A stretch of 64,000 bases of DNA from Acidihalobacter sp. (GCA_027013225.1 JALUXU010000005.1:35915-99914), one strand, 5' to 3'. Positions 10,723 to 24,379 are shown, counted from the stretch's first letter. The notes: generated by a model from the sequence alone, not told the origin. Numbers and translations: made by a program.

Positions 10723-10911
10723 AACTTTTAGGAGCCTGCTGAAGAATGTAATCCCTAATGAGATTAGCGGCTGATTCAAGTCCGTTTTTGAGGCCATTTA
10801 ATGGCAACAGTTGCGCTGATAATGTTTTTCGAAACTTTCCCTCGCCGCAGTCGATTCTTAATTGACTTCAATAGGCTTTGGGACATTCTTTTAGCTTAAT
10901 CCAGGAGAGAC

Positions 10912-12144
10912 TTGCCGACCATGGAGATTGAAGTCAAAGTTCCGCAGTTGCCAGAATCGATTGCCGATGCCACCGTTGCAGCATGGCATAAAAAACCGGG
11001 GGAGCGGGTGGCTGCCGATGAAAATCTGCTCGATCTGGAAACCGATAAGGTTGTGCTTGAGGTGCCGGCGCCCGCTGATGGTGTACTGCGCGAAATTTTA
11101 GCGAAGGAAGGTGAAACGGTGGTCGCAGGACAAGTGCTGGCGCGGTTGGGCGAAGACACCGGCGCGACGCAACCGCAAGCCGAGGCTTCCCAGGAATCCG
11201 TTGTGCCGCCCGCAAAAAAGCCATCGTCCTCACCAGCGGGACCCGCTGTCCGCCGACTTCTGGAGGCGCATGGCCTGGCAGCCGACGAGATACAGGGAAG
11301 CGGCAGGCATGGACGCATTCTGAAAGAAGATGTTCTCACCCACATCGACCGGCAGGAGTCTTCATCTACCTCCTCTGCGGAGCAAACCGTTGAGACAGAG
11401 GCAGAACAGGCCCAGAACGAAGAAAACCAAGCCGTGCGTACGGAGAGAGTCGAGAAACGCGTGCCCATGACCCGCTTGCGCGCCCGAATTGCCGAACGAT
11501 TGCTTCAGGCTCAGCATCAAACCGCCAGCTTGACCACTTTCAATGAGGTCGATATGCAAGCCGTGATCGATATGCGCCGGAGATACTGTGAGCGTTTCGA
11601 AGAAACTCACGGTGTGCGCCTTGGATTCATGTCCTTTTTCATCGTGGCGGCGGTGGAGGCGCTCAAGCGTTTTCCTGCAGTGAATGCCTCGATCGACGGC
11701 GACGATATCGTCTATCACGGTTACTTTGATATTGGCCTAGCAGTATCTTCGCCTCGCGGGTTGGTGGTGCCGATCCTGCGCGATGCCGATTTGATGTCGA
11801 TGGCCGAAATCGAGCGCCATATCAGCGATTACGCCGCGCGGGCGCGTGACAACAAGCTGGGTTTGGAAGACATCAGCGGCGGCACGTTCACTCTCTCCAA
11901 CGGAGGGGTATTTGGCTCGTTGTTATCCACGCCTATTCTCAATCCGCCGCAAAGCGCCATTCTGGGAATGCATAAAATACAGGAGCGACCGGTTGCCGTT
12001 GACGGTGAGATTTTGATCCGACCGATGATGTATCTGGCTCTTTCCTATGATCACCGCCTCATCGACGGGCGCGAAGCCGTACAATTTCTGGTGACTATCA
12101 AGGAGTTCATAGAGGACCCTGCGCGCTTGCTCTTGGCGTTGTAG
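10912..12144 (+). CDS. sucB: 2-oxoglutarate dehydrogenase E2 (dihydrolipoyllysine succinyltransferase)
   Basis: Lipoyl motif [16 protein letters not shown]; catalytic [16 protein letters not shown]; directly downstream of sucA. Confidence 0.96.
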   Translation: MPTMEIEVKVPQLPESIADATVAAWHKKPGERVAADENLLDLETDKVVLEVPAPADGVLREILAKEGETVVAGQVLARLGEDTGATQPQAEASQESVVPPAKKPSSSPAGPAVRRLLEAHGLAADEIQGSGRHGRILKEDVLTHIDRQESSSTSSAEQTVETEAEQAQNEENQAVRTERVEKRVPMTRLRARIAERLLQAQHQTASLTTFNEVDMQAVIDMRRRYCERFEETHGVRLGFMSFFIVAAVEALKRFPAVNASIDGDDIVYHGYFDIGLAVSSPRGLVVPILRDADLMSMAEIERHISDYAARARDNKLGLEDISGGTFTLSNGGVFGSLLSTPILNPPQSAILGMHKIQERPVAVDGEILIRPMMYLALSYDHRLIDGREAVQFLVTIKEFIEDPARLLLAL

Positions 12145-12374
12145 TCAAATTGCGGAACATGTGGCAACGTCTTTTTTTCCACGGCAGACGCTTCCTGCAG
12201 CGCATATTCCATACGGTCATAGATAGCGGATGATAGTGTGCTGATTTTCAATAACATTCTTCGAATATCGGCTAGGGATGAAATGTGTTCTGGTTGATGA
12301 AGATGAAAGTGCGCCCCAAATGCGAATCATTTTGGCTAAACTCGATCCTTGGCAGCAACGGAAGTGGATGAAGC

Positions 12375-13112
12375 TCAGGCTAGATCCCCCCACAGTGCCT
12401 GTATTACGGCCAGGGCGGCGATCGCGGCTGTTTCCGTGCGTAGTACTCTGGATCCGAGGCGCAAGCCAATGAATCCCGCTTCCATCGCCTTGTGGCATTC
12501 TTCCTCGCTCAGCCCGCCTTCGGGACCGATCAGGATTTCGACCGCTGCCTGAGGGCGGGGCATATCCGACAAGTGGCGTTCCTGGTGGGGATCTAGCATC
12601 AGACGCAGGGTTTTTTCGGGGCGAGGTAGAGACAGCCATGTCTGGAGAGGGAGAGGCGCTTCGATGAGGGGGACGGTGCTGCGTCCACATTGTTCACACG
12701 CGCTGATGGCGATCTTGCGCCAGTGATCAATTTTCCGCGTCATGCGGTTTTGGGGAAGAGATACGCCGCGGACGCTGATTACTGGATGTATGCGCTTGAC
12801 GCCGAGTTCGACTGTTTTTTGAATCGCAAGATCCATGTGATCGGTTTTGCCCACAGCCTGGATCAAACAGGTCTGGAGGGGGGATTCGGTGTCATTCGGT
12901 GTGCATGCCTCTATGCGCACCATGGCTCGCCTGCGGTCTGCCGAGATCAAACGAGCGGAGTAATCTTGCCCGTCGCCATTGAAAAGAACGAGAGAGGCGC
13001 CGGGGCGCATCCGCAATACTTGGATCGCATGTCTGGCAGCCGCGTCTGGCAGTTCTGTGTCGATGCCCGGGGCGAGGCGGGTTTGACCGATGTGAAAACG
13101 CGGAATCCGCAT
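12375..13112 (-). CDS. rsmE: 16S rRNA (uracil1498-N3)-methyltransferase
   Basis: MRIPRFHIGQTRLAPG..., AVGKTDHMDLAIQKTVELGVKRIHPV, ILIGPEGGLSEEE, LGSRVLRTETAAIAAL. Confidence 0.92.
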   Translation of the reverse strand: MRIPRFHIGQTRLAPGIDTELPDAAARHAIQVLRMRPGASLVLFNGDGQDYSARLISADRRRAMVRIEACTPNDTESPLQTCLIQAVGKTDHMDLAIQKTVELGVKRIHPVISVRGVSLPQNRMTRKIDHWRKIAISACEQCGRSTVPLIEAPLPLQTWLSLPRPEKTLRLMLDPHQERHLSDMPRPQAAVEILIGPEGGLSEEECHKAMEAGFIGLRLGSRVLRTETAAIAALAVIQALWGDLA

Positions 13113-13125
13113 CGAACCTTGAGAG

Positions 13126-13989
13126 TCAAGGCGAGGTCAGGCCGAGACGTTTCCAGATCGTTTTCGTGGGTTCGGCCTGATTCATGGTGTAAAAATGCAA
13201 CCCCGGAGCACCTCCTTCCAGAAGGCGTTGACACAGAGAGGTAACTACGTCCAGCCCGAAGGCACGGATGGCGTCGCGATCATCACCCATCCCTTCCAGG
13301 CGTTTGCGCATCCACCGGGGGATTTCCGCGCCACAAGCGTCTGAGAATCGCGCAAGTTGAGTGAATTGGGTGATGGGCATGATGCCAGGGACGATTGGAA
13401 TGTCTATGCCCATGCTTTGGCAATCGTCTACGAAGCGGAAATAGGCATCTGCGTTGTAGAAGTATTGAGTCAAAGCGCTATCGGCGCCTGCTTCCACCTT
13501 GAGTTTGAAATGCTCAAGGTCATCTCGGGCGCTGCGTGCCTGGGGGTGGAATTCGGGATAGGCCGCGACATCGATATGAAATGTATCGCCGGTCTCAGAC
13601 CGGATGAACTCGACCAGTTCGTTGGCGTAGTGGAATTCACCGATATCCCGCATTCCCGACGGCAGGTCGCCTCGCAAAGCGACGATGCGGCGGATTCCGT
13701 GTTGCCGGTAAGTATCGAGAATGTCTCGAATTTGGGCGCGGCTGCTGCCTATGCACGACAGATGAGGCGCTGCGGGAATGGCGGATTCCTGCTGTATTTT
13801 CAGCACGGTTTCCAGAGTGCGATTCTGGGTGGAGCCGCCGGCACCGTAGGTGACAGAAAAGAATCTTGGTTTCAGAAGGCCAAGTTGCGCACGCACACAG
13901 TCGAGGCGCGCGGCGGCTTCAGCCGTTTTCGGCGGAAAGAATTCGCAGCTGAATTCAGGATCCGGATGATCAGAATCTGTCATGCTCAT
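13126..13989 (-). CDS. metF: Methylenetetrahydrofolate reductase
   Basis: SCEFFPPKTAEAAARL, SVTYGAGGSTQNRT, ALRGDLPSG, PGIMPITQFTQLARFSDACGAEIPRW. Confidence 0.95.
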   Translation of the reverse strand: MSMTDSDHPDPEFSCEFFPPKTAEAAARLDCVRAQLGLLKPRFFSVTYGAGGSTQNRTLETVLKIQQESAIPAAPHLSCIGSSRAQIRDILDTYRQHGIRRIVALRGDLPSGMRDIGEFHYANELVEFIRSETGDTFHIDVAAYPEFHPQARSARDDLEHFKLKVEAGADSALTQYFYNADAYFRFVDDCQSMGIDIPIVPGIMPITQFTQLARFSDACGAEIPRWMRKRLEGMGDDRDAIRAFGLDVVTSLCQRLLEGGAPGLHFYTMNQAEPTKTIWKRLGLTSP

Positions 13990-14034
13990 AAGTCCGCTCC
14001 GGGGCGTGTGGGTGCCCCGGAGATTAATGTCGAC

Positions 14035-15450
14035 TCAGTAACGGTAATGATCCGGCTTGTATGGGCCTTCTACGGGAACATCGATGTAGGCAGCCTGTTG
14101 TGGCGTCAACGTCGTCAGATGAACGCCGATCTTGCCGAGATGCAGGCGGGCGACTTCTTCGTCCAGTTTCTTCGGCAACACATACACCTTGTTGGTGTAG
14201 GTTCCGTCGTTATTGAATAGTTCGATCTGTGCCAGCACCTGATTGGTAAAGCTGTTGGACATGACGAAGCTGGGATGTCCCGTGGCGCAACCGAGATTCA
14301 CTAACCGTCCTTCGGCCAGCAGGATAATGCGTTTGCCATCAGGAAAGACGATATGGTCGACCTGCGGCTTGATGTTTTCCCAAGTGTATTGGCGTAGGCT
14401 GGCGACGTTGATTTCACTGTCGAAATGGCCAATATTGCAGACGATGGCTTCATTTTTCATCGCCTGCATATGGTCGTGATCGATGACATGATAATTGCCG
14501 GTGGCGGTCACGAAAATGTCGGCTACTGGCGCAGCCTCTTCCATGGTGACCACGCGGTAGCCTTCCATCGCCGCCTGCAGCGCGCAGATCGGGTCGATCT
14601 CGGTGACCCAGACGGTGGCACCAAGGCCACGCAGACTCTGGGCGCAGCCTTTGCCTACGTCACCATAACCAGCGACCACCGCGATCTTGCCGGCGATCAT
14701 CACGTCCGTAGCCCGCTTGATACCGTCGACCAAGGATTCGCGGCAGCCGTAGAGATTGTCGAATTTTGATTTGGTGACAGAGTCGTTGACGTTGAAAGCC
14801 GGGAACGGTAAGCGGCCTTCTTTTTCCATGTGATACAGGCGATGCACTCCGGTCGTGGTTTCCTCGGTGACGCCCTTGATGCTGTTTACAAGAGTGGTAT
14901 AAAAGCCGGGCTTGGATTTCAAATGTTCGCGTATGGTAGCGAACAACACGGTTTCTTCCTCGTTCGCAGGATTATCGAGAATGCTGGGGTCTTGTTCGGC
15001 GCGCGCGCCCAGGGTGACGGCCAGGGTGGCGTCGCCGCCGTCGTCGAGAATCATATTGGCGGGCTGGCCGTCGGGCCAGTAGAAGATGCGATGGGTGAAT
15101 TCCCAGTACTCCTCAAGAGTTTCGCCCTTGTAGGCGAAAACCGGCACGCCGCGCGCCGCGATGGCGGCCGCGGCATGATCCTGCGTCGAATAGATGTTGC
15201 AGGAAGCCCAACGGACTTCGGCACCCAGGGCGAGCAGGGTTTCTATCAGCACCGCCGTCTGTATGGTCATGTGCAGGCTGCCGGCAATACGGGCGCCCTT
15301 GAGCGGCTGGCTGGCGGCATATTTTTCGCGTAGCGCCATCAGCCCGGGCATTTCCTTTTCGGCGATGGCTATTTCCTTGCGTCCCCACTCAGCAAGGGAA
15401 AGGTCTTTGACGATGTGGTCTTCGGCAGTTTTATTCACGATAGCGTTCAT
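14035..15450 (-). CDS. ahcY: Adenosylhomocysteinase
   Basis: [62 protein letters not shown]-terminal PYKPDHYRY. Confidence 0.98.
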   Translation of the reverse strand: MNAIVNKTAEDHIVKDLSLAEWGRKEIAIAEKEMPGLMALREKYAASQPLKGARIAGSLHMTIQTAVLIETLLALGAEVRWASCNIYSTQDHAAAAIAARGVPVFAYKGETLEEYWEFTHRIFYWPDGQPANMILDDGGDATLAVTLGARAEQDPSILDNPANEEETVLFATIREHLKSKPGFYTTLVNSIKGVTEETTTGVHRLYHMEKEGRLPFPAFNVNDSVTKSKFDNLYGCRESLVDGIKRATDVMIAGKIAVVAGYGDVGKGCAQSLRGLGATVWVTEIDPICALQAAMEGYRVVTMEEAAPVADIFVTATGNYHVIDHDHMQAMKNEAIVCNIGHFDSEINVASLRQYTWENIKPQVDHIVFPDGKRIILLAEGRLVNLGCATGHPSFVMSNSFTNQVLAQIELFNNDGTYTNKVYVLPKKLDEEVARLHLGKIGVHLTTLTPQQAAYIDVPVEGPYKPDHYRY

Positions 15451-15472
15451 GGTCTTGGTTCTCCATGGTCGG

Positions 15473-15550
15473 TTCGCGAGCGCCGTTGCGGTAACTTGAC
15501 CGATGCGTCGGGCCTGGCAGGTGGAATACCTGTCGCAACGCTCCCCGGCG
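15473..15550 (-). promoter_or_regulatory. SAH (S-adenosylhomocysteine) riboswitch upstream of ahcY
   Basis: Minus-strand GGGGAGCGTTGCGACAGGTATTCCACCTGCCAGGCCCGACGCATCGGTCAAGTTACCGCAACGGCGCTC: contains GAGCGyUGCrrC ... CCAGGCyCG ... CAACGGCGCUC in order, with a P1-like closing pair, immediately 5' of ahcY. Confidence 0.93.
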
Positions 15551-15597
15551 ATCAGTGACTTATCGGTTCAGAAAATCAGTCCTGTTCCCTGGTTTTT

Positions 15598-16767
15598 TCA
15601 TGCCGCGGCCAGGCCGGCGGCGTCACGCAGTGCCTCGGCGCGATCTGTACGTTCCCAAGGAAGATCCAGGTCTTCGCGGCCAAAGTGGCCATAGGCGGCA
15701 GTTTGCCGGTAAATGGGTCGGATCAGGTCCAGCATGTTCAGGATGCCGTAGGGCCGCAGATCGAAATGTTCGCGCACCAGTTCGACGATCCGGCTATCCG
15801 GGATGCGCCCCGTGCCGAAGGTGTCGATGCTGATGGAAGTCGGCTCGGCGACGCCGATGGCATAAGAGACCTGGATTTCGCAGCGTTCGGCGAGGCCGGC
15901 GGCGACGAGGTTCTTGGCCACATAGCGGCCGGCATAGGCGGCCGAGCGGTCAACCTTGGAGGGATCTTTGCCCGAGAACGCTCCTCCGCCGTGGCGCGCC
16001 ATGCCGCCGTAGGTGTCGACGATGATCTTGCGCCCGGTCAGGCCACAATCGCCCACTGGTCCGCCGATGACGAACTTGCCGGTCGGATTGATGTGGTACA
16101 GGGTTGTCGGCTCCAGCCATTCCTCAGGCAGCACCTTGCGAATGATCAGCTCCATCACTGCTTCGCGCAGATCCTTCTGGGAAATCTCGGGGCCGTGCTG
16201 GGTCGAGAGCACCACCGCGTCGATGCCGACGGGCTTGCCGTCGCGATAGCGGAAAGTAATCTGGCTTTTGGCGTCGGGTCGCAGCCACGGCAGCTCGCCG
16301 CTTTTGCGGACTTCGGCCTGGCGGCGGACTAGACGATGGGCGTAGGTAATGGGAGCCGGCATGAGCACATCGGTTTCGTCGGTGGCGTAACCGAACATCA
16401 GGCCCTGATCGCCCGCGCCTTGGGCTGCGCGGGTCTCCCGGTCGACACCCAGGGCGATATCAGAAGATTGCTTGCCGATCAGGGACATCACTGCGCAGGT
16501 CGAGCCATCGAAGCCCACTTCGGAGCTGGTGTAGCCGATGTCGCGGATCACTTCGCGCACCAGTTCATCGAGATCGACCCAGGCGCGAGTGGAAATTTCG
16601 CCAGCGACGATTGCTACGCCGGTCTTGATCATGGTTTCACACGCCACGCGGGCATCAGGATCTTGGGCGAGAATGGCGTCCAGCACTGCATCAGAAATCT
16701 GATCCGCCATTTTGTCGGGATGACCCTCGGAGACGGATTCCGAGGTGAACAAGTAATCTGTGTTCAC
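15598..16767 (-). CDS. metK: S-adenosylmethionine synthetase
   Basis: [68 protein letters not shown]. Confidence 0.98.
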   Translation of the reverse strand: MNTDYLFTSESVSEGHPDKMADQISDAVLDAILAQDPDARVACETMIKTGVAIVAGEISTRAWVDLDELVREVIRDIGYTSSEVGFDGSTCAVMSLIGKQSSDIALGVDRETRAAQGAGDQGLMFGYATDETDVLMPAPITYAHRLVRRQAEVRKSGELPWLRPDAKSQITFRYRDGKPVGIDAVVLSTQHGPEISQKDLREAVMELIIRKVLPEEWLEPTTLYHINPTGKFVIGGPVGDCGLTGRKIIVDTYGGMARHGGGAFSGKDPSKVDRSAAYAGRYVAKNLVAAGLAERCEIQVSYAIGVAEPTSISIDTFGTGRIPDSRIVELVREHFDLRPYGILNMLDLIRPIYRQTAAYGHFGREDLDLPWERTDRAEALRDAAGLAAA

Positions 16768-17243
16768 GTGTCTAGCCTTTATTAAGATGCTTTAAGGAGT
16801 TAGAGTAACGAATCCCCGATTTAAGTTGGGGCGGCTCATTACAAGGCTCGACAGTTTACCGCTTAATCAGGAAGGATGCACTATTCGGCGCGAATGTTTC
16901 ATCCGCTGGCTGGTAGGGTTCTAAAATGTGTTGTTTAGAGCATGGCATTCTTCAAATAAGGCTTATTTCCCCTTTTTCGGGCTGATGGCTTCATTTAATT
17001 CATGCCGGATTTCTATCGTAATTTTGCCTTCTGGGTTTCAGGCAAGACACGTTTTGGCGATAAGATGGCCACCCCTGAGCCATGGGGTTGTTGCTCAGAA
17101 ACCATTTCTCGGGTAACAATGCGTTTTTTAAGAGGGCTTGTAGCGCTATTCGCTCGCCCGATGCTGAATGTAGGATCGCGTCTGAGACCTTGGGCGGATC
17201 ATCGAGTGTGAATTCTTAAACCTGAAACGGGAGCAATCAAACT

Positions 17244-19226
17244 ATGCCTACGCGCAGAGAATTAGCCAACGCCATCCGGGCGCTTGCCATGGATGCCGTC
17301 CAGAAAGCCAATTCCGGTCACCCCGGTGCCCCTATGGGTATGGCCGACATCGCGGAAGTACTTTACAACGATTATATGCATCACAACCCGGGCAATCCGT
17401 CATGGCCCAATCGAGACAGGTTCGTCCTCTCAAACGGTCATGGATCGATGTTGCTCTACGCCTTGCTGCACCTGACCGGCTACGATCTGCCGATGGAAGA
17501 GATCAAGCGCTTCCGCCAGCTCCACTCCAAGACGCCGGGGCATCCCGAGTATGGCTATACTCCCGGCGTGGAGACGACCACCGGCCCCTTGGGGCAGGGC
17601 GTGACCAATGCGGTGGGCATGGCCATCGCCGAACGGGCGCTGGCGGCCCATTTCAACCGGCCGGGGCATGACATCATCGACCACTATACCTATGTCTTCC
17701 TCGGCGACGGCTGCCTGATGGAGGGCATCTCTCACGAGGCCTGCTCTTTGGCCGGCACCCTGGGGCTGGGCAAGCTGATCTGCTTCTATGACGACAACGG
17801 CATCTCCATCGACGGCGAAGTCGAAGGGTGGTTCACCGACGACACCCCGAAACGCTTCGAAGCCTATGGCTGGCACGTGATCCCCAAGGTGGATGGCCAT
17901 GATGCCGAGGCTATCAAGGCCGCGATCGAGCAGGCCCGCGCGGTGACCGACAAACCGACCCTGATCTGCTGCCGCACCATCATCGGATTCGGCTCTCCCA
18001 ACAAGCAGGGCAAGGAGGAGTCCCACGGCGCGCCGCTGGGCGAAGAAGAAGTGGCGCTGGCGCGCAAGCAGCTCGGATGGCCATATGGTCCGTTCGAGAT
18101 TCCCGCAGAAATCTATGCGGCTTGGGATGCGCGCGAGAAGGGCGCGCGCTGGGAGACCGAGTGGAATGAGAAATTCCAAGCCTATGCGGCCGCCCATCCC
18201 GAGCTGGCAGCGGAACTCAAGCGCCGGCTGGCCAACGAATTGGTATCTGATTTCGATGCCCACGCCGATGCCTTCATCAAGTCGGTGGCCGAAAAAGGCG
18301 AGAAGATCGCCACCCGCAAGGCCTCCCAGAACGCCATCAAGGCGTTCGCCAATTTCACCGATTTCATGGGCGGATCGGCGGATCTGGCCGGCTCCAACCT
18401 GACGCTGTGGCCCGAAGCGCGTCCGCTTAGCAAGGCTCAGCCGGATGGTAACTACATCCATTATGGCGTGCGCGAATTCGGCATGACCGCCATCGTCAAC
18501 GGCATCGCCCTCCACGGCGGCTTCGTCCCCTTTGGCGCGACCTTCCTCATGTTTTCCGAGTATGCGCGCAACGCCCTGCGCATGGCCGCGCTGATGAAGA
18601 TCCGCAACATCGAAGTCTTTACTCACGATTCCATTGGCCTGGGTGAAGATGGCCCGACCCACCAGCCGGTCGAGCAGATCGCGACTTTGCGCCTGATGCC
18701 CAACATGAGCGTCTGGCGCCCGTGTGACGCGGTCGAAACTGCCGTCGCCTGGAAGCTGGCGATCAAGCGCCTGCACACCCCCACCTCCCTGATTCTGTCG
18801 CGCCAGGCGCTGCCGCACCAGTCACGCAGTGACGAGCAGATTGCGGGTATCGCCCGCGGTGGATACATTCTTAGGGATTGCGATGGCGCACCGGACGCCG
18901 TGATCATCGCCACCGGTTCGGAGGTCGCCCTCGCCATGGGCGCGGCGCAGGCGCTCACGGACAAGAAGATTCGCGTGATTTCCATGCCTTCCACCGACAC
19001 CTTCGACGCTCAGGACGAAACCTACAAGGAATCGGTGCTGCCCAAATCCGTGCCGCGAGTGGCGGTGGAGGCTGGCGTCACCGCTTTTTGGCGCAAGTAT
19101 GTGGGACTGGAGGGTGCCGTGGTCGGACTGGATCGCTTCGGTGAGTCCGCTCCAGGCGATGAATTATTCAAGTATTTCGGTTTTACCGTCGATCATGTGG
19201 TCGAGGCGGTTAAGTCGGTACTCTGA
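17244..19226 (+). CDS. tkt: Transketolase
   Basis: [79 protein letters not shown]. Confidence 0.97.
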   Translation: MPTRRELANAIRALAMDAVQKANSGHPGAPMGMADIAEVLYNDYMHHNPGNPSWPNRDRFVLSNGHGSMLLYALLHLTGYDLPMEEIKRFRQLHSKTPGHPEYGYTPGVETTTGPLGQGVTNAVGMAIAERALAAHFNRPGHDIIDHYTYVFLGDGCLMEGISHEACSLAGTLGLGKLICFYDDNGISIDGEVEGWFTDDTPKRFEAYGWHVIPKVDGHDAEAIKAAIEQARAVTDKPTLICCRTIIGFGSPNKQGKEESHGAPLGEEEVALARKQLGWPYGPFEIPAEIYAAWDAREKGARWETEWNEKFQAYAAAHPELAAELKRRLANELVSDFDAHADAFIKSVAEKGEKIATRKASQNAIKAFANFTDFMGGSADLAGSNLTLWPEARPLSKAQPDGNYIHYGVREFGMTAIVNGIALHGGFVPFGATFLMFSEYARNALRMAALMKIRNIEVFTHDSIGLGEDGPTHQPVEQIATLRLMPNMSVWRPCDAVETAVAWKLAIKRLHTPTSLILSRQALPHQSRSDEQIAGIARGGYILRDCDGAPDAVIIATGSEVALAMGAAQALTDKKIRVISMPSTDTFDAQDETYKESVLPKSVPRVAVEAGVTAFWRKYVGLEGAVVGLDRFGESAPGDELFKYFGFTVDHVVEAVKSVL

Positions 19227-19234
19227 TTTTTTTC

Positions 19235-19259
19235 GCGGCGGGAATACCGCCGTTTTTTT
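19235..19259 (+). terminator. Intrinsic terminator/attenuator between tkt and gap
   Basis: CGGCGG-GAATA-CCGCCG stem followed by TTTTTTT. Confidence 0.8.
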
Positions 19260-19264
19260 GCTGA

Positions 19265-20290
<1,026 letters not shown>

Positions 20291-20400
20291 AGTTTGCGGC
20301 GGGCGAAGAGTGTCTTCGCCCGCCGTGATTTACGAGGCCTTTGTCAAGTGTTTGTATGAATGTTTGGCAAAGTTCTTTTATTCCTAAGGAGGCTGTAATC

Positions 20401-21579
20401 ATGTCTTTTATCAAGATGACCGATCTTAATCTTGCCGGTAAGCGCGTCTTGATACGCGCCGATTTGAACGTGCCGCTCAAGGACGGCAAAGTGGCTTCAG
20501 ATAAGCGCATACGCGCCTCGCTGCCGACGGTCGATCAGGCGCTCGGGCAAGGCGCCAAGGTCATGCTCATGTCCCATCTGGGTCGGCCGACCGAAGGTGA
20601 ATACAATCCAGAGTTTTCTCTCGCGCCCGTGGCGGAATACATCGGCCAACTGTTGGGCCGGGAAGTCCGGCTAGTCAAAGATTACCTCGATGGCGTTGAT
20701 TTGGCTGATGGTGAACTGGTAGTGCTTGAAAACGTCCGCTTCAATAAAGGTGAAAAGGCGGATGATGAGACACTGGCGAAACGCTATGCCGCCTTGTGCG
20801 ATGTGTTCGTGATGGATGCTTTCGGCACCGCCCACCGTGCTCAGGCCTCGACCCATGGTGTCGCCAAATTTGCTCCGGTTGCCTGCGCGGGACCGCTGCT
20901 TGTAGCCGAATTGGAAGCGCTTGGAAAGGCTCTTAATGATCCAAAACGCCCGATGGTCGCCATCGTCGGCGGTTCCAAGGTGTCGACCAAACTGACAGTA
21001 TTGGAGTCTCTTTCCCAGAAAGTGGATCAACTTATCGTCGGCGGAGGGATAGCGAACACTTTTATCGCCGCAGCCGGATATAACGTCGGCAAGTCTCTGT
21101 ACGAACCCGAATTGATCGATACCTGCAAGCAGCTTTCGGCGGAAGCTCATGCCCGTGGAGCCGATATTCCGGTTCCTGTTGATGTGGTCTGCGCCAAAGA
21201 GTTTTCGGAAACCGCTAAAGCCGAATTGAAGGCCGTCAGTGAAGTGACTGATGACGACATGATTTTCGATGTGGGTCCCAAGACATCCGCCGAGTTCGCT
21301 ACCTTGTTGAAGAAGGCGGGTACGATCGTGTGGAACGGCCCTGTAGGCGTGTTCGAGTTTGATCAATTCGGCGAAGGCACCAAGGCGCTGGCCTTGGCAA
21401 TCGCTGAATCTAGCGCATTTTCGATTGCCGGTGGAGGGGATACTCTCGCGGCGGTGGACAAGTATGGCGTGGGCGATAAAATTTCTTATATTTCTACCGG
21501 CGGAGGCGCATTCCTTGAGTTCCTGGAAGGGAAAACACTACCGGCGGTAGCTATCTTGGAAGAGCGTGCCAAATCTTGA
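20401..21579 (+). CDS. pgk: Phosphoglycerate kinase
   Basis: [82 protein letters not shown]. Confidence 0.97.
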   Translation: MSFIKMTDLNLAGKRVLIRADLNVPLKDGKVASDKRIRASLPTVDQALGQGAKVMLMSHLGRPTEGEYNPEFSLAPVAEYIGQLLGREVRLVKDYLDGVDLADGELVVLENVRFNKGEKADDETLAKRYAALCDVFVMDAFGTAHRAQASTHGVAKFAPVACAGPLLVAELEALGKALNDPKRPMVAIVGGSKVSTKLTVLESLSQKVDQLIVGGGIANTFIAAAGYNVGKSLYEPELIDTCKQLSAEAHARGADIPVPVDVVCAKEFSETAKAELKAVSEVTDDDMIFDVGPKTSAEFATLLKKAGTIVWNGPVGVFEFDQFGEGTKALALAIAESSAFSIAGGGDTLAAVDKYGVGDKISYISTGGGAFLEFLEGKTLPAVAILEERAKS

Positions 21580-21670
21580 AGGAGTATGATTTGATTTCAA
21601 GTTTCATGTCTCGTCGGCTTCTGGCTGCGGTTAAGCGGCGATTGCTTACCCAAGCTGGAGACGAAAAACA

Positions 21671-23122
21671 ATGAGGCGAACAAAAATCGTGGCGACCTTG
21701 GGCCCCGCCACTGACCGTCCTGGCGTGATCGAAGCCATCGTGCGGGCAGGTGTCGATGTCGTTCGCCTAAATTTCTCCCATGGCAGTGCGGATGATCATC
21801 GCCGTCGCGCCGAACAGATTCGATCTGAGGCTGCGCGCCAGGGACGCACGATCGGTGTGCTCGGGGATTTGCAAGGCCCAAAGATACGAATCGAGCGATT
21901 CGTTGAGAACAAGGTTTTGCTGGAAGAAGGTGCCGACTTCACTCTCGACGCGGAACTCGAACGCGATGCCGGCGATGCTACTCACGTTGGCCTGACATAC
22001 AAGTCGTTGCCGCAAGATGTCGTCGTCGGCGATACCTTGCTGTTGGACGATGGCCGTATCGTCTTGGAAGTGCAAAGTATCGAAGGGCCGCGGATCCATG
22101 CTCGGGTCGTTGTGGGCGGGGAATTGTCCAACAACAAAGGGATCAACCGGCTGGGCGGTGGATTGTCCGCCGAAGCTCTGACCGACAAGGATCGCGCCGA
22201 TATCCAAACCGCCGCGCAGATCGAGGTCGATTATCTCGCGGTGTCCTTTCCCCGTTGTGCGCAAGATATGCACCAGGCAAGGCAATTGCTCAAAGAGGCG
22301 GGATGGGATGCTGCTTTGGTGGCTAAAATCGAACGCGCAGAAGCAATCAAGCCCGGCGTGATCGATGAAATTATCCTGGCATCGGAAGTCATCATGATCG
22401 CGCGGGGAGATCTTGGAGTCGAAATCGGCGATGCCGAGCTGCCGGGAGTGCAGAAGGATCTCATCCACAAAGCAAGAAGCATGAATCGGGTGGCGATTAC
22501 CGCGACCCAGATGATGGAGTCCATGATTACCAGTCCGATACCGACCCGCGCGGAAGTACTGGATGTGGCTAACGCGGTGCTCGATGGTACGGATGCGGTC
22601 ATGCTTTCGGCGGAGACGGCCGCAGGAAAATATCCATCCAAGGCGGTGGCGGCCATGGGCCGTATCTGCGAGGCGGCTGAAAAACGGAGAGACGCTCGCG
22701 AATCTGAGCATCGCATCGATAGCCGCTTCGAATTTGTGGACGAAGCCATCGCCATGGCCGCCATGTATACCGCCAACCATCTGGATGTGCGGGCGATTGC
22801 AGCGATGACGGAATCGGGATCGACCGCCCTGTGGATGTCGCGTATCAGCTCAGGGATTCCTATTTATGCCTTGACGCGCCAGGAACGAACAGCTAGAAAA
22901 GTGGCTCTCTACAGAGGGGTCTATCCTATGATTTTCGAGACCATTCAGCCCAGTCACGCCGAAGCTAACCGTAAGGCCATGGCATTGCTACAAGAAAAAG
23001 ATGCGCTAGATGAAGGTGACCTTGTCATTTTTACTAAAGGCGACATGATGGGAATGCATGGAGGCACCAATGCCATGAAAATATTGCGCGTGGGAGATCC
23101 GCTCCCAGCCGATGGCGCATGA
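21671..23122 (+). CDS. pyk: Pyruvate kinase
   Basis: [96 protein letters not shown]. Confidence 0.97.
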   Translation: MRRTKIVATLGPATDRPGVIEAIVRAGVDVVRLNFSHGSADDHRRRAEQIRSEAARQGRTIGVLGDLQGPKIRIERFVENKVLLEEGADFTLDAELERDAGDATHVGLTYKSLPQDVVVGDTLLLDDGRIVLEVQSIEGPRIHARVVVGGELSNNKGINRLGGGLSAEALTDKDRADIQTAAQIEVDYLAVSFPRCAQDMHQARQLLKEAGWDAALVAKIERAEAIKPGVIDEIILASEVIMIARGDLGVEIGDAELPGVQKDLIHKARSMNRVAITATQMMESMITSPIPTRAEVLDVANAVLDGTDAVMLSAETAAGKYPSKAVAAMGRICEAAEKRRDARESEHRIDSRFEFVDEAIAMAAMYTANHLDVRAIAAMTESGSTALWMSRISSGIPIYALTRQERTARKVALYRGVYPMIFETIQPSHAEANRKAMALLQEKDALDEGDLVIFTKGDMMGMHGGTNAMKILRVGDPLPADGA

Positions 23123-23314
23123 CCCTCTAAGTTTTCAGGGACTCTCGGATTATATTGGGGGTGCGTTTATGGAGATGAAAAAAGCTTGAGTTCTCGTGCG
23201 ATTTACGCTGGTGAACAGTCTTACGTTTCACTCTGTAATCTGGAGTAACGCATCATTCATAATGAGTAAAGCTAGTTTCTTTTTCAGGTAAATTCACATC
23301 AACAGGAGATCAGA

Positions 23315-24379
23315 ATGGCTCTTATATCTTTGCGTCAACTTTTGGATCATGCGGCTGAGCATGGTTATGGCATGCCGGCGTTCAATGCCAATAACATGGA
23401 ACAGGTACACGCCATCATGCAGGCAGCGGCAGCGGTTGACAGCCCTGTTATCATTCAGGCGTCTGCCGGTGCCCGTAAATATGCTGGCGAGCCCTTTTTT
23501 CGTCATCTGATCCTGGCGGCGGTCGAACAATATCCCGATATTCCGATCGTGCTGCATCAGGACCACGGCGCCGAACCGGCGGTGTGCATCCGTTCCATCC
23601 GTTCCGGCTTCACCTCGGTAATGATGGACGGATCGCTCATGCCGGACATGAAAACGCCATCGACTTACGAATACAATGTGGACGTGACCGCCAAGGTTGT
23701 CGAAATCGCTCATGCTGTAGGCGTGTCCGTGGAAGGCGAGCTGGGTTGCTTGGGCTCGCTGGAGACGGGTATGGCGGGCGAAGAGGACGGAAGCGGCGCC
23801 GAAGGTGTGCTCGACCACAGCCAGCTGTTGACCGATCCAGAGGAAGCGGCTGATTTTGTCAAGAAGACAGGCGTGGATGCGCTCGCCATCGCTATTGGCA
23901 CCAGTCATGGAGCCTACAAATTCACCCGCCCGCCGACCGGTGACATTCTGGCCATCGAGCGGGTCAAGGAAATCCATGCGCGCATCCCGAATACGCACCT
24001 GGTGATGCATGGTTCTTCCTCGGTGCCGCAGGAATGGCTGCAGATCATCAACAACTACGGCGGCGACATGGGCCAGACTTACGGCGTCCCGGTCGAAGAG
24101 ATCGCCGAAGGGATCAAGCACGGTGTGCGCAAGGTTAATATAGACACCGACCTGCGCATGGCGAGCACTGGCGCGGTGCGCAAATTCCTGGCGGAAAACC
24201 CCAAGGATTTCGATCCGCGCAAATGGCTGAAAGCTTCGACTCAGGCTATGCAGGACATCTGTCAGGCGCGTTTCGAGGCCTTTGGTTCGGCCGGACAAGC
24301 ATCGAAGATCAAGCCTGTGTCTCTGGATGTCATGACGGAACGCTATGCCAAGGGTGAGCTGACGCCAAAGGTGAATTGA
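23315..24379 (+). CDS. fba: Fructose-bisphosphate aldolase, class II
   Basis: [69 protein letters not shown]. Confidence 0.95.
   Translation: MALISLRQLLDHAAEHGYGMPAFNANNMEQVHAIMQAAAAVDSPVIIQASAGARKYAGEPFFRHLILAAVEQYPDIPIVLHQDHGAEPAVCIRSIRSGFTSVMMDGSLMPDMKTPSTYEYNVDVTAKVVEIAHAVGVSVEGELGCLGSLETGMAGEEDGSGAEGVLDHSQLLTDPEEAADFVKKTGVDALAIAIGTSHGAYKFTRPPTGDILAIERVKEIHARIPNTHLVMHGSSSVPQEWLQIINNYGGDMGQTYGVPVEEIAEGIKHGVRKVNIDTDLRMASTGAVRKFLAENPKDFDPRKWLKASTQAMQDICQARFEAFGSAGQASKIKPVSLDVMTERYAKGELTPKVN

Noticed and set aside
16768-17243. Possible riboswitch or sRNA between metK and tkt
   Set aside because: No SAM-riboswitch core or strong hairpin found by eye; left uncalled.
17430-18818. 462-aa minus-strand ORF antisense to transketolase
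   Set aside because: Shadow ORF; the transketolase frame is unambiguous.
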